In this document: positions 16,637 through 25,099 of the stretch, piece by piece | How positions within the stretch are numbered: position 1 is the stretch's first letter | Layout of the letters: each line of letters starts with the position of its first letter | Assembly: GCA_002890585.1 (NCBI GenBank) | Contig: MIQB01000012.1 | Coordinates: forward strand, 1-37,905 | Direction of reading: 5' to 3' | DNA length: 37,905 nucleotides | Origin: Tannerella sp. oral taxon 808 | Lineage (GTDB): Bacteria; Bacteroidota; Bacteroidia; Bacteroidales; Tannerellaceae | Translations under genes and position numbers: made by a program | The notes under the pieces: generated by a model | Told to the model about the DNA's origin: nothing | What the model saw: the letters and a program-made list of their open reading frames with translations, nothing else | Database searches by the model: none

Positions 16637-17527
16637 ATGGCGCTGATTGATTTGAAAGGCATGGGCATCGCGCTCGTCACCCCATTTAAGGCTGACGGCA
16701 GTGTGGACTATGAGGCGCTCATGAAGCTCGTGGAATATCAGGTCGGGAATGGCGCAGATTACCTCGTCGTGCTCGGTACGACGGCCGAGACGCCCACCCT
16801 GACGGAGCATGAAAAAGAAGAAATCAAGCGGCGGGTCGTGACGCAAGTGCGACGCCGTATCCCCGTCGTTTTGGGCGTGGGGGGCAATTGCACACGCGCC
16901 GTGGTGGATACCCTTCGGCAGATCGACCTGCAAGGCGTGGACGCCATCCTCTCCGTTGTTCCATACTACAACAAGCCCTCGCAGGAAGGCATCTTCCGCC
17001 ACTACGAAGCCATCGCCGACGCCACCACGCGCCCCATCGTCCTCTACAACGTGCCCGGGCGCACGGGCATGAACATGACGGCCGAGACGACCCTGCGCCT
17101 GGCGCGCACCTTCCGCAACATCGTTGCCGTGAAAGAAGCCTCGGGGAACATCAAGCAGATGAACGACATCATCAAAAACAAGCCCGCTGACTTCCACGTC
17201 ATCTCCGGCGACGACGGCATCACCTACCCCCTCATTGCGCTCGGCGCCGTGGGCGTCATCTCCGTCATCGGCAACGCCTTCCCCCGCGAGTTCGGCCGCA
17301 TGGTGCGCCTCGCCCTCGAGGGCGATTACGACAACGCCCGCATCATCCATTCGCGCTTCATGGAGCTCTTTGACCTGCTCTTTGTCGATGGCAACCCGGC
17401 CGGCGTCAAGAGCATGCTCAACATGATGGGCTTCATCGAGAACCGCTTGCGCCTGCCCCTCGTCCCCACCCGCCTGACCACCTACGAGAAGATCCAAGAG
17501 ATCCTGAACCGCCTTCAGAACAAATAG
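16637..17527 (+). CDS. dapA: 4-hydroxy-tetrahydrodipicolinate synthase
   Basis: A 296-residue (beta/alpha)8 enzyme that condenses pyruvate with aspartate semialdehyde in the diaminopimelate/lysine pathway. Catalytic residues are visible: the TTAE motif in VLGTTAETPTL, Y111 in VPYYNKPSQEG, Y137 in LYNVPGRTG, and the Schiff-base lysine K166 in VAVKEASGN; GDDGITYPLIALG is also typical. Length is normal. The start at 16637 (MALIDLKGMGIALVTPF) is preceded by a purine-rich AAAGGACG. It is third in the ligA unit. Confidence 0.97.
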   Translation: MALIDLKGMGIALVTPFKADGSVDYEALMKLVEYQVGNGADYLVVLGTTAETPTLTEHEKEEIKRRVVTQVRRRIPVVLGVGGNCTRAVVDTLRQIDLQGVDAILSVVPYYNKPSQEGIFRHYEAIADATTRPIVLYNVPGRTGMNMTAETTLRLARTFRNIVAVKEASGNIKQMNDIIKNKPADFHVISGDDGITYPLIALGAVGVISVIGNAFPREFGRMVRLALEGDYDNARIIHSRFMELFDLLFVDGNPAGVKSMLNMMGFIENRLRLPLVPTRLTTYEKIQEILNRLQNK

Positions 17528-17540
17528 AGCCGCGGGGGGA

Positions 17541-17572
17541 TTTGTCAACATTGATTATCACCCCTATTTTCG
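17541..17572 (+). promoter_or_regulatory. promoter-like element before the small DNA-binding gene
   Basis: TTTG (17541-17544), 20-nt spacer, TATTTTCG (17565-17572; one mismatch to TAnnTTTG). The -7 word sits in the loop of a CCCC...GGGG hairpin. Confidence 0.4.
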
Positions 17573-17622
17573 GGGCATTAATTCACACATAAGTATTGAT
17601 TAATAAACAAGAGAAACGAACC

Positions 17623-17877
17623 ATGACACGAACAATCACATTCAACAAACTCCGGTCGATCAAGGACCGCTTGCCTGATGGCACCATTCACCGCATCGCC
17701 GAAGACCTCGGCCTGACGGTGGAGACCGTACGTAACTACTTCGGTGGTGAGAATTACAAAGACGGCAAGAGTTGCGGTCTGCACATCGAGCCGGGTCCCG
17801 ACGGCGGCATCGTCATGCTCGACGATACGGCCATTCTGGATCGCGCCCTCGACATCCTCGGGGCACAGCGGGTGTAA
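17623..17877 (+). CDS. small conserved HTH DNA-binding protein
   Basis: An 84-residue protein. Residues about 5-40 form a helix-turn-helix: NKLRSIKDRLPDGTIHRIAEDLGLTVETVRNYFGG (in parts), in which HRIAEDLGLTVETVRNYF has the spacing of a LacI/Xre-type HTH. The C-terminal half (GLHIEPGPDGGIVMLDDTAILDRALDIL) is short and acidic. I know very similar small DNA-binding proteins throughout Bacteroidales, function undescribed. The frame is open from 17596, but conservation begins at MTRTITFNKL. A strong terminator follows, so it is probably monocistronic or the last gene of the dapA unit. Confidence 0.85.
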   Translation: MTRTITFNKLRSIKDRLPDGTIHRIAEDLGLTVETVRNYFGGENYKDGKSCGLHIEPGPDGGIVMLDDTAILDRALDILGAQRV

Positions 17878-17943
17878 TAGCGACAACGCAGAGACCACCC
17901 TCAGGTAAGCGCATACACACATATACGAGAGATCGAAACGATG

Positions 17944-17992
17944 AGATCCCGGACAACCAAGCTGGCCAGCACGATGTCCGGGATCTTTTTTT
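17944..17992 (+). terminator. strong rho-independent terminator
   Basis: A 12-bp perfect stem (AGATCCCGGACA / TGTCCGGGATCT) with a loop of about 19 nt that itself can fold, followed by seven Ts. Confidence 0.9.
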
Positions 17993-18029
17993 CACCCTTC
18001 TGTTCGACTATAAGTAATGGTCAATTATT

Positions 18030-18098
18030 AATTATCAATGATTAATGGTCGGGGCGGTGCCATGCTGCCCCGTGCCTCCGGGGTAATCATTGATCATT
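18030..18098. repeat. nested inverted repeat in an intergenic region
   Basis: Outer AT-rich arms 18030-18044 and 18084-18098 (AATTATCAATGATTA against TAATCATTGATCATT, one mismatch in 15) enclose a GC-rich stem CGGGGC (18050-18055) / GCCCCG (18067-18072). It could be a small palindromic element or an RNA structure. I see no gene between 17878 and 18583; the interval holds the terminator, this structure and array C. Confidence 0.7.
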
Positions 18099-18127
18099 AA
18101 TCATTGCCTCTTAATTAGAGCGTAAAA

Positions 18128-18535
18128 GACTCCGAAAACACTGTGCAAGGCCTGAGCGATCATTTCGGAGACTCCGAAAACACTGTGCAAGGCTTGAGTG
18201 ATCGTTTCAGAGACTATGAAAACATTATGCAGGCCTGAGTGATCATTTCGGAGACTCCGAAAACACTGTGCAAGGCCTGAGTGGTCGTTTCAGAGACTAT
18301 GAAAACACCATGCAAGGCTTGAGTGATCATTTCGGAGACTATGAAAACACCACGCAAGGCCTGAGTGATCATTTCGGAGACTCCGAAAACACCATGCAAG
18401 GCTTGAGTGATCATTTCGGAGACTCTGAGGACACCACGCAAGGCTTGAGTGATCATTTCGGAGACTCCGAAAACACCACGCAAGGCTTGAGCAATCATTT
18501 CGGAGACTCTGAGGGACATAGCGCAAGGCTTGCAT
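18128..18535. repeat. intergenic tandem array C, about 10 x 42 bp
   Basis: The word GACTCCG, GACTATG or GACTCTG starts at 18128, 18170, 18212, 18253, 18295, 18337, 18379, 18421, 18463 and 18505: nine intervals, eight of 42 bp and one of 41 bp (a lost A). The unit reads CACTGTGCAAGGCCTGAG, TGATCATTTCGGAG, ACTCCGAAAA. TTTCGGAG-A-CTCCGAAA is a perfect inverted repeat in several units; others have GACTATG or GACTCTG changes that weaken it. The array ends 48 nt before the universal stress gene. Confidence 0.95.
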
Positions 18536-18583
18536 GATCATTTTTAATACAGAATAAACCCTAACAACAGGAGAACCATAGAC

Positions 18584-19708
18584 ATGGAAAAGCAATTAGT
18601 TACCCTGGCCATTCATACGTATGAAAAGGCCCAAATCCTGAAAACGCTGCTCGAGGCCGAGGGCATCGAGGCGTACATCCACAACGTGAACCAGATTCAG
18701 CCCGTCATCTCGGCCGGCGTGCGGGTGCGGATCAACGAGAGCGACCTGCCCCACGCGCTGCGCATCATCGAAGACACGCAATGGCTCAAAGAACAGGCCG
18801 ACGAGCCGAACCCGGAGGAGGAGAACGCGCCGAAGAAGGTGCTCATCCCCATCGACTTTTCGGATTACTCCATCAAGGCCTGCGAGACGGGCTTCCGCCA
18901 TGCCGCCCGCATCGACGCCGAAGTCATGCTGCTGCATGCCTACTTCAGCGCCTACATCCCCTCGGCGCTGCCCTTCGCCACCCGCGACCCGATCGTCACC
19001 GGGGCAGCCGGCAACGAGTCCATCCACGCCGTCTACAAGCGCGTCCAGACCGACATCGAAAACATGTGCACACTGATCAATCGCAAGATGGAGAGCGGCG
19101 AGTGGCCACGCGTGAAGTACAACTACATCCTCAAGGAGGGCGTGCCCGAGGAGGAGATCTTAGAGTATGCCAAGGAGTATCGCCCTACGCTCATCGTCAT
19201 GGGCACGCGCGGCAAGAACCAGAAGAACATCGACCTGATCGGCAGCGTCACGGGCGAGGTGATCGAGCAGACAGAGACGCCGCTCCTGGCCATCCCGGAG
19301 CATGTGCCCTACAGCGACCTCAGCGAGTGCCGCCGCGTAGCCTTCGCCACATCGTTCAACAAGCGCGACATCGAAGCCTTCAGCCGCTTCGTCGCCTTCT
19401 TCAAGGAATACCCCGTGCAGATCGAGCTCTTCAACATCTCCACCAGCCGCAACGAGTGGAACGAGATCCGCTTGGCCGGCATGGACGAGTACCTCACCAA
19501 GCAGCATCCGGGCCTCGACATCGAGCACACCGTGCTGCATGACGGCGACCTGCTCGACGCCATCCAGGCCTTTGTCGAAGAGAAGCGCATCGACATGATC
19601 GCCTGTAGCACCTATCGCCGCAGCATGATCACACGCATCTTCAACCCCAGCATCGCCCGCAAGATGATCTTCCACGGCAACACGCCCCTGCTCGTCATTC
19701 CTATTTGA
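18584..19708 (+). CDS. DUF2007-UspA-UspA fusion, universal stress protein
   Basis: A 374-residue cytoplasmic protein. Residues 1-70 match a DUF2007-type signal-transducing module (VTLAIHTYEKAQILKTLLEAEGIEAYI ... VRVRINESDLPHALRII, in parts). Residues about 86-235 form a UspA domain beginning KKVLIPIDFSDYSIKA, with the ATP-type signature G-2x-G-9x-G-S visible at G207 to S221 (GTRGKNQ...LIGS). A second, degenerate UspA domain (about 245-374) starts RRVAFATSFNKRDIEAF and ends TPLLVIPI, without the glycine signature. The family is linked to stress adaptation; the DUF2007 fusion suggests a sensory role. ansA follows 15 nt downstream and the transporter overlaps ansA, so the three are probably co-transcribed. 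Confidence 0.9.
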   Translation: MEKQLVTLAIHTYEKAQILKTLLEAEGIEAYIHNVNQIQPVISAGVRVRINESDLPHALRIIEDTQWLKEQADEPNPEEENAPKKVLIPIDFSDYSIKACETGFRHAARIDAEVMLLHAYFSAYIPSALPFATRDPIVTGAAGNESIHAVYKRVQTDIENMCTLINRKMESGEWPRVKYNYILKEGVPEEEILEYAKEYRPTLIVMGTRGKNQKNIDLIGSVTGEVIEQTETPLLAIPEHVPYSDLSECRRVAFATSFNKRDIEAFSRFVAFFKEYPVQIELFNISTSRNEWNEIRLAGMDEYLTKQHPGLDIEHTVLHDGDLLDAIQAFVEEKRIDMIACSTYRRSMITRIFNPSIARKMIFHGNTPLLVIPI

Positions 19709-19723
19709 TAACCACAGCGCGAC

Positions 19724-20764
19724 ATGGCATCCATGAGCAAATCATCCGTCCTTTTGATCTACACCGGCGGCACCATCGGCATGGTGCAGAACGCCGAAAC
19801 GGGCGCCTTAGAGCCCTTCAACTTCCGGCACATTCAGGAGCACATCCCCGAACTGAAGCGCCTGGGCCATAAGACGGCCTGCCGCTCCTTCGATCCGCCG
19901 ATGGACTCATCCGACATCGGGCCCGACTCGTGGGCCGAGATCGTCCGCCTCATTGCCGACAACTATGACGCCTACGACGGCTTCGTCGTCCTCCACGGCA
20001 CGGACACGATGGCCTTCACCGCCTCGGCCCTCAGCTTCATGCTCGAGAACCTCAACAAGCCCGTCATCCTGACCGGCTCGCAGCTACCCATCAACATGCT
20101 CAGGACCGATGGCAAGGAGAACCTCATCACCGCCGTCGAGATCGCCGCCGCAAAGGATGGCTCGGGCAAGCCCGTCGTGCCCGAAGTCTGCATCTTCTTC
20201 GAGAACCTGCTCATGCGCGGCAATCGCACCTCGAAGATTAACGCCGACGACTTCAACGCCTTCCACTCCTTCAACTATCCCCCCCTGGCGCGTGCTGGCG
20301 TCACCATCCGCTACGACGCGCAACTCATCTATCGCCCGCAGCTCGTCCGCCCGCTCAAGCCGCATTACGCCTGCGATAGAAACGTCGTCATCCTCAAGCT
20401 CTTCCCCGGCATCACCGAGGCCGTCGTCTCCTCCGTGCTCCACACACCCGGCCTGCGCGGCGTCGTCTTGGAGACCTTCGGCAGCGGCAATGCGCCCACC
20501 GCGGAGTGGTTCCTGAAGCAATTCCGCGAGGCCACAGAGCGCGGCATCATCGTGGTCAATGTGACGCAATGCACCGGCGGATGCGTGGAGATGCACCGCT
20601 ACGAGGTGGGGCGTAAGTTGCTTGAGTGTGGCGTGCTGAGCGGCTACGACAGCACCTCGGAGTGCGCCGTGGCCAAGCTCATGTTCCTGCTCGGGCAGGA
20701 GCTGACGCCGAAGGAGATACGGGAACATATGCGTTACTCATTGATCGGTGAGGTGACGCTATGA
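19724..20764 (+). CDS. ansA: type I L-asparaginase
   Basis: A 346-residue asparaginase that hydrolyses asparagine to aspartate and ammonia. Both catalytic Thr motifs are present: TGGTIG (residues 14-19) and HGTDTM (about 91-96, T93-D94); the later LTGSQLP motif and the C-terminal VNVTQCTGGCVEM stretch are also family-typical. There is no signal peptide, so it is the cytoplasmic type I enzyme. The start could be 19724 (MASMSK) or 19733 (MSKSSV); both are in frame. Its stop overlaps the next gene by ATGA, indicating coupling. Confidence 0.95.
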   Translation: MASMSKSSVLLIYTGGTIGMVQNAETGALEPFNFRHIQEHIPELKRLGHKTACRSFDPPMDSSDIGPDSWAEIVRLIADNYDAYDGFVVLHGTDTMAFTASALSFMLENLNKPVILTGSQLPINMLRTDGKENLITAVEIAAAKDGSGKPVVPEVCIFFENLLMRGNRTSKINADDFNAFHSFNYPPLARAGVTIRYDAQLIYRPQLVRPLKPHYACDRNVVILKLFPGITEAVVSSVLHTPGLRGVVLETFGSGNAPTAEWFLKQFREATERGIIVVNVTQCTGGCVEMHRYEVGRKLLECGVLSGYDSTSECAVAKLMFLLGQELTPKEIREHMRYSLIGEVTL

Positions 20765-21627
20765 ACCCGGTACTGATCGTCCTGCCGATCCTCACCTTAC
20801 TTATGTTCGACCTCGGGCTGACGCTTCGGCCCGCCGACTTTCTGCTCTTCCGCCGTCGGCCGCGCGCTGTGGCCGTCGGATTGGTGGGGCAGATTGTCGT
20901 TTTACCAGCCGTTGCCTTCGCCTTAGGCATGGCCTTCGCGCTGCCGCCCGTCTTCTTCGTCGGGTTAGTGCTCATCGCCTGCTCGCCCGGCGGCAGCTCG
21001 TCAAACATCTTCTCTAAGCTGGCCGGTGGCGACGTGGCGCTGTCCGTCACGCTCACGGCGCTGAGCAGCGTCATCACCCTCCTCACCATCCCGCCCATCA
21101 TGCAGTTGGCCGTCGGAGTCTCCGGAGCCGAAGCCTCGGACATCCACCTGCCCGTCGGCCGACTATTCGTGCAAAACCTGCTGCTGATGCTACTGCCCAT
21201 TGCAGCGGGCATCTGCGTGCGCCGTTGGTACCTCGGCATGGCCGCATTCCTCGATCATTACCTGTCGCGCATCGCCTTCCCCGCGCTCATCCTCTTGGCC
21301 GTCCTCTTCTTCATTCAGCATTGGGCGACGATCACGACCCACTTCACGGGTCTCGGCGCTTGCATCACCTTGATGATCCTCACGGCCGTTGCATCCGGTG
21401 CTGCCCTCTCCCGACTGATGCACTTGGAGCGTCGTGAGACGCGCACCGTCGTCATTGAGGTCGGCATGCAGAACGCGGCGCAAGCCATCGCCGTAGCCTC
21501 CAGCCCCCTCATCTTCCATAACGACGTGATGGCCATCCCCGCCATCCTCTACGCCCTGCTGATGAACGTCATCCTCTTGATTTATGTAGCAGCGGTGAAG
21601 GGGAGGAATGCCGGGGGCGGCGAATGA
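20761..21627 (+). CDS. bile acid:sodium symporter (BASS) family transporter
   Basis: A 288-residue integral membrane protein with about nine hydrophobic segments. The BASS/SBF signatures are visible: DLGLTLRPADF near residues 16-26, IACSPGGSSSNIFSKLAGGD (about 77-96) and TRTVVIEVGMQNAAQA (about 226-241), the latter two being the discontinuous-helix sodium and substrate regions. Members move bile acids, pantoate or other organic anions; the substrate cannot be read from sequence. The ATG overlaps the asparaginase stop (ATGA). It converges on the gldB-like gene, leaving only 27 nt between the stops. Confidence 0.9.
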   Translation: MNPVLIVLPILTLLMFDLGLTLRPADFLLFRRRPRAVAVGLVGQIVVLPAVAFALGMAFALPPVFFVGLVLIACSPGGSSSNIFSKLAGGDVALSVTLTALSSVITLLTIPPIMQLAVGVSGAEASDIHLPVGRLFVQNLLLMLLPIAAGICVRRWYLGMAAFLDHYLSRIAFPALILLAVLFFIQHWATITTHFTGLGACITLMILTAVASGAALSRLMHLERRETRTVVIEVGMQNAAQAIAVASSPLIFHNDVMAIPAILYALLMNVILLIYVAAVKGRNAGGGE

Positions 21628-21654
21628 TAGGGGTGGAGCGCCCCCCCGGGGAGC

Positions 21655-22673
21655 TCACCGCGGGCGGTATTTCGAGGCGGTGAGGACGGACTGGGCGTCG
21701 GTGGTGCGGAGCAGGCTGTCGAGGGGGGCGTGGGTGCGATCCATGTAGCGGCTGACGATGCGCAGGCCGATCCATGTGCCGAGGCGGCCGGGGAGTTTGT
21801 CGGAGAGGAAGTCGGAGGGGCGATCGAGGAAGTAACGCGCGGTGGCGGTGCGATCGGGGGTGTAGAGGGCGTGGCGCTCGATGATGAGGCGCCAGAGGTC
21901 GGGCTCGCGGTGTTCGACTTCGCTGAGCTCCTCGGGGGTCCAACCCATGAGGGTGTGGACGGGCAGGGTGGGCAGGGCGCGGAGGACGGCGTAGCGCAGC
22001 GCTCCCTCGTAGATCATGCGATCGAGCAATACGGCTTCGTTGCCGTGGAAGGGGTATTCGGACATGAGGTGGGCGGCAAGGAGGTCGGGGGCGACGTGTG
22101 CGGGCGTCATGCGGCGACGGGCGTAGGGGGGGAAGAAGTCGGTGTAGAGCGGATAGTCGGCGCCGAGGTATTTGTCGATGGAGAGGGAGAGGAGGCTGTC
22201 GCCCACGAGGACGTTTTGGTAGAGGCCGGAGACGTGGAAGCAGATGGCGGGGGGGAGGAGGCCGGGCAGGTCGGCGCGGAGGCGGGCGAAGGCGGCTCCG
22301 AGCGTGTGGCTGAGGGAGTCGACCGTGGGGTCGGGGTAATGGCTGACGGCATCGGCGTAGAGGCGATGGAGGTTGGGCTCGCTGTAGTAGTCGGCTAAGC
22401 GGTCGAGGGGGGGGGGGCGCCGGTCGTGTCCGGGTGTTCGAAGAGGGCTAAGGAGAGCACGCGGAGCATCTCGGGGTAGGCGTGGCGCAGGCTGTCGCCG
22501 AGGGCTGGCGCATGGGTGGAGTCGGCATCGATGTAGGCCAGGAGGGCGCGGTCGAAGCGGTGGATCTCGATAGGCTCGGCGTCAGGGTTGGAGGCTGTGC
22601 TGGCGGTCTGACAGGCGGACGTGAGAAGTAATAAGAAGAGAAAAGCGCAGGGGAGGAGGGGGTGTCGGGTCAT
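21655..22673 (-). pseudogene. gldB: GldB-like lipoprotein gene, frameshifted at an 11-nt homopolymer
   Basis: Two frames together make one GldB-type protein of about 339 residues. The first part (22673-22395) has a lipobox LLTSAC with lipidated C21, and the family start IEIHRFDRALLAYI. It stops just after the homopolymer. The second part continues without interruption (LDRLADYYSEPNLHRLYADA ... MGDSLLSLSIDKYLGADYPLY ... RRRMTPAHVAPDLLAAHLM ... MGWTPEEL) to the stop at 21655. The break lies at a run of eleven Gs on the plus strand (22407-22417). Nine or twelve residues in the run would restore one open frame; eleven does not. GldB is an envelope lipoprotein tied to gliding or type IX-associated machinery in some relatives. 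Its start overlaps the holB stop (ATGA). It may be phase-variable, decayed, or an assembly error. Confidence 0.85.
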
Positions 22674-23797
22674 CTTTTTTTAATGAGTACGGTGATTCGG
22701 AGGGAGAGGTCGAAGAAGATCATTTTGGCGTTGCCGTTTTGGGCAATGTGGCGTTCGGCTTCGGAGAACTCGCCCATGAGGTCGAAAACGTTGCGTTCGT
22801 TGACGAAGGGCGAGAAGCGGACGGAGAAGTCGGCTTCGTCGGGGCGGAGGTAGTTGAGGTCGTCGGCGCGGAAGCGGCGGACGAAGTTTTCGCGGATCAT
22901 GTGTTGGGCGTATGCCAAGAAGGCGCGTTGCTGCTCGCGGGTGAGGGCGGCGAGCTCGTCGGCGGTGAGCTTCATTTCGCGGACGTTGCGCGTCCAAGCG
23001 TTGCGCATGATGCGCTTGAAGAACTCGAGGTAGAGGCGCTGGCGTTCGTCGTCGCTGCGGAGGCGTTCGGCGGCGAGCATGTCGCCGTGGGAGAGGTGGG
23101 CGATGCGTTGGGCTTCGTCGGGGGGGAGGCTGTTGCGTTGCTCGAGGGCGTGGGCTAAGGCGTCGTGAGCGATGGGGCGGACGTCGAGGCGTTGGGTGCG
23201 GGAGAGGATGGTGCCGAGGATGCGGTCGGGGGCGTCGGAGATGAGTAGGATGACGGTGCGCGCGGGGGGCTCTTCGATGAGTTTGAGGAGCTTGTTGGCG
23301 CAGGCGGCGTGCATGCGTTCGGGCATCCAGACGAGGAGGGTGCGATACTCGGCTTCGTAGATGCGGAGGGAAGTTTTGCGGATGATCTGGTCGCTCTCTT
23401 CGGCGTAGATGAGGGCTTGCTTGCCGGAGGTATCCATGTGGTCGAGCCAGAGGTCGAGGTCGAAGTAGGTGCGCTGGCGGAGCATGGTGCGCCACTCGTC
23501 GAGGTAGTCGTCGCAGATGGTCTTCTTGCGCTTCTTGTCGGAGACGATGGGGAAGACGAAGTGGAGGTCGGGGTGGGCCAGCTCGTTGAATTGGAGGCAG
23601 GATCGGCAATGGCCGCAGGCGTCGGTATCGGTGCGGTCGGTGCAGTTGAGGTAGCGGGCGTAGGCGAGGGCCAGGGGGAAGGTGCCGGCGCCCGGACGAC
23701 CTGCGAAGAGGCGGGCGTGGGGGACGATGCCGCGGCGCGCCGTCTCGGTGAGGCGGGCCTTGAGTTCGTCTTGACCGATGATGTCGTGGAAGTACAT
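22670..23797 (-). CDS. holB: DNA polymerase III subunit delta prime
   Basis: A 375-residue clamp-loader subunit. The N-terminus (MYFHDIIGQDELKARLTE) leads to a degenerate P-loop GRPGAGTFPLALAYA without the Lys, as expected for the non-hydrolysing delta prime subunit. A zinc module follows with C52, C61, C64 and C67 (LNC...DACGHCRSC). KLIEEPPARTVILLIS and ILSRTQRLDVRPI match the sensor region, in which the usual SRC is SRT. It acts in the cytoplasm, loading the beta clamp. It is followed by the gldB-like gene with an ATGA overlap. On its upstream side, metF is separated by an inverted-repeat terminator. Confidence 0.92.
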   Translation of the reverse strand: MYFHDIIGQDELKARLTETARRGIVPHARLFAGRPGAGTFPLALAYARYLNCTDRTDTDACGHCRSCLQFNELAHPDLHFVFPIVSDKKRKKTICDDYLDEWRTMLRQRTYFDLDLWLDHMDTSGKQALIYAEESDQIIRKTSLRIYEAEYRTLLVWMPERMHAACANKLLKLIEEPPARTVILLISDAPDRILGTILSRTQRLDVRPIAHDALAHALEQRNSLPPDEAQRIAHLSHGDMLAAERLRSDDERQRLYLEFFKRIMRNAWTRNVREMKLTADELAALTREQQRAFLAYAQHMIRENFVRRFRADDLNYLRPDEADFSVRFSPFVNERNVFDLMGEFSEAERHIAQNGNAKMIFFDLSLRITVLIKKR

Positions 23798-23822
23798 ACG
23801 TGAGAACTAAAATCTAAAATCT

Positions 23823-23875
23823 AAAAACGAAAAATGATCAGCTACGCCGGCCCTCGCCTTTCATTTTTCGTTTTT
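23823..23875 (-). terminator. terminator of metF (possibly bidirectional)
   Basis: A 15-bp perfect stem (AAAAACGAAAAATGA / TCATTTTTCGTTTTT) with a 23-nt loop. Read on the minus strand it follows the metF stop and ends in a T-rich arm. Confidence 0.75.
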
Positions 23876-23879
23876 CCCT

Positions 23880-24833
23880 TCAATAGATCTCTCGGGCTAC
23901 GCGGCGGATGCTGTCGGAGGCCATGAGGGTGTAGAAATGGATGCTGGGGACGCCGTGGGCTTTCAGGTCGCGGCACTGCATGGTGCACCATTCCACGCCA
24001 ACCTCTGTGGCCTCTTCGTCGGTGCGGCAACGGCCGAGCTCGGCGGCAAATTCGGGCGGGAAGGTGCAGTGGAAGATGCGGGGGATGACTTCTAACTGGT
24101 TGCGCAGCACGATCGGCTTGATGCCCGGGATGATGGGCACCGTGACGCCCTCGGCTCGCATGCGATCGACGAAGGCGTAATACTTCGCGTTGTCGAAAAA
24201 CATTTGCGTGACGAGGTACTCTGCGCCCTGCTCGACCTTCAGTTTGGCGTAGCGGATGTCGTCGTCCATCGAGCGGGCGTCTTCGTGCATCTCGGGGTAG
24301 CAGGCCATGCCGTAAGAGAAGGGTGTTTCGATGTCAGCGATCGGCGATCCGTCGAGGGCAATGCCGTGGTTGAAGTCGTTCACCTGGCGTTGCAGGTCGG
24401 TGGCGTGGGCGTGGTAGAGCTCCGGATTGTCGGGTTCGCGGAGGCGCTTGGTGTCGCCGCGGAGCAGGAGGAGGTTGTTGACCTCGAGGAAGTTCAGGTC
24501 GATGAGCCCGTACTCCGTCTCGTCTTTGGTGAAGCCTTTGCAGACAAGGTGGGGCACGGCGGTGATGCCGTAGCGATTTTGTATGGCCGAGGCGATGGCT
24601 ACTGATCCGGGGCGCTTGCGGAGGTTGACGGTGCGCACGGTGCCGTCGGCGCCGCGCACTTCGACGGCCTCGCCGTGGTGTGAGGTGATGTTGATGTACT
24701 TCGGGTCGAACTCGCGCAGCTTGTCTATGACGCGGTAGACGCTCCGGATGCTGTTGCCCTTGAGCGGCGGCAGGATCTCGAACGAGAAGGCTGTGCCGCG
24801 GCTGTGGTTGATTAAATCGATTACTCTGTCCAT
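23880..24833 (-). CDS. metF: methylenetetrahydrofolate reductase
   Basis: A 317-residue flavoenzyme reducing 5,10-methylene-THF to 5-methyl-THF for methionine synthesis. Family signatures are FSFEILPPLKG (the catalytic Glu region), FDPKYINITSHHG, VPHLVCKGFTKDE, LLLLRGDTKR, FSYGMACYPEMHED, VTQMFFDNAKYYAFV, and the C-terminal GVPSIHFYTLMAS. The frame is open up to 24944, but conservation starts at MDRVIDLINHS (24833), so I choose that ATG. A TACTTTTG -7 element on the minus strand (24914-24921) gives a leader of about 75 nt. It is probably transcribed alone, ending at the inverted repeat before holB. Confidence 0.95.
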   Translation of the reverse strand: MDRVIDLINHSRGTAFSFEILPPLKGNSIRSVYRVIDKLREFDPKYINITSHHGEAVEVRGADGTVRTVNLRKRPGSVAIASAIQNRYGITAVPHLVCKGFTKDETEYGLIDLNFLEVNNLLLLRGDTKRLREPDNPELYHAHATDLQRQVNDFNHGIALDGSPIADIETPFSYGMACYPEMHEDARSMDDDIRYAKLKVEQGAEYLVTQMFFDNAKYYAFVDRMRAEGVTVPIIPGIKPIVLRNQLEVIPRIFHCTFPPEFAAELGRCRTDEEATEVGVEWCTMQCRDLKAHGVPSIHFYTLMASDSIRRVAREIY

Positions 24834-24913
24834 ATCCTGGGTTATAGGGTTGTGAGGGGCGTCGCCGTAGGTCTGCCCGGTGGGTAGTGTGTGGTTCATT
24901 CTCCCCCGGGGGC

Positions 24914-24921
24914 CAAAAGTA
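24914..24921 (-). promoter_or_regulatory. -7 element of metF
   Basis: TACTTTTG on the minus strand matches TAnnTTTG. A TTTG lies 28 nt upstream (24950-24953), longer than the standard spacer. Confidence 0.4.
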
Positions 24922-24980
24922 AGCAGCGGGGGAATGGTGCACATACCCCCAAAGCCCAGAAGGGTAGGAGCGGGGGGGGA

Positions 24981-25047
24981 CGAAATTCACTGCATTTTGG
25001 GGGTCAACCTGAGGGAGAGGCTCGAAATTCACTGCATTTTGGGGGTC
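24981..25047. repeat. two-copy direct repeat with 42-bp period
   Basis: A 25-nt identical segment starting CGAAATTCACTGCATTTTGG occurs at 24981 and 25023, exactly 42 bp apart, separated by non-identical sequence. It looks like a minimal or decayed member of the 42-bp array class. In the remaining interval (24834-25350) I see the metF promoter, the 34-bp-period pair below and no gene. Confidence 0.75.
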
Positions 25048-25099
25048 TCGGAAGACCTGTCAGTAGAAATCTATCTATTACAAGCACTTATACCCCCCC

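Noticed and set aside
18214..18595. Open frames of about 100 codons on both strands across array C.
   Set aside because: Periodic by-products of the 42-bp repeat, in several overlapping registers.
24834..24925. A SAM-type riboswitch in the metF leader.
   Set aside because: The leader is short, and I could not find a convincing multi-stem riboswitch core.
24834..24944. An upstream extension of metF.
   Set aside because: Conservation begins at MDRVIDL; the extension includes the likely promoter.
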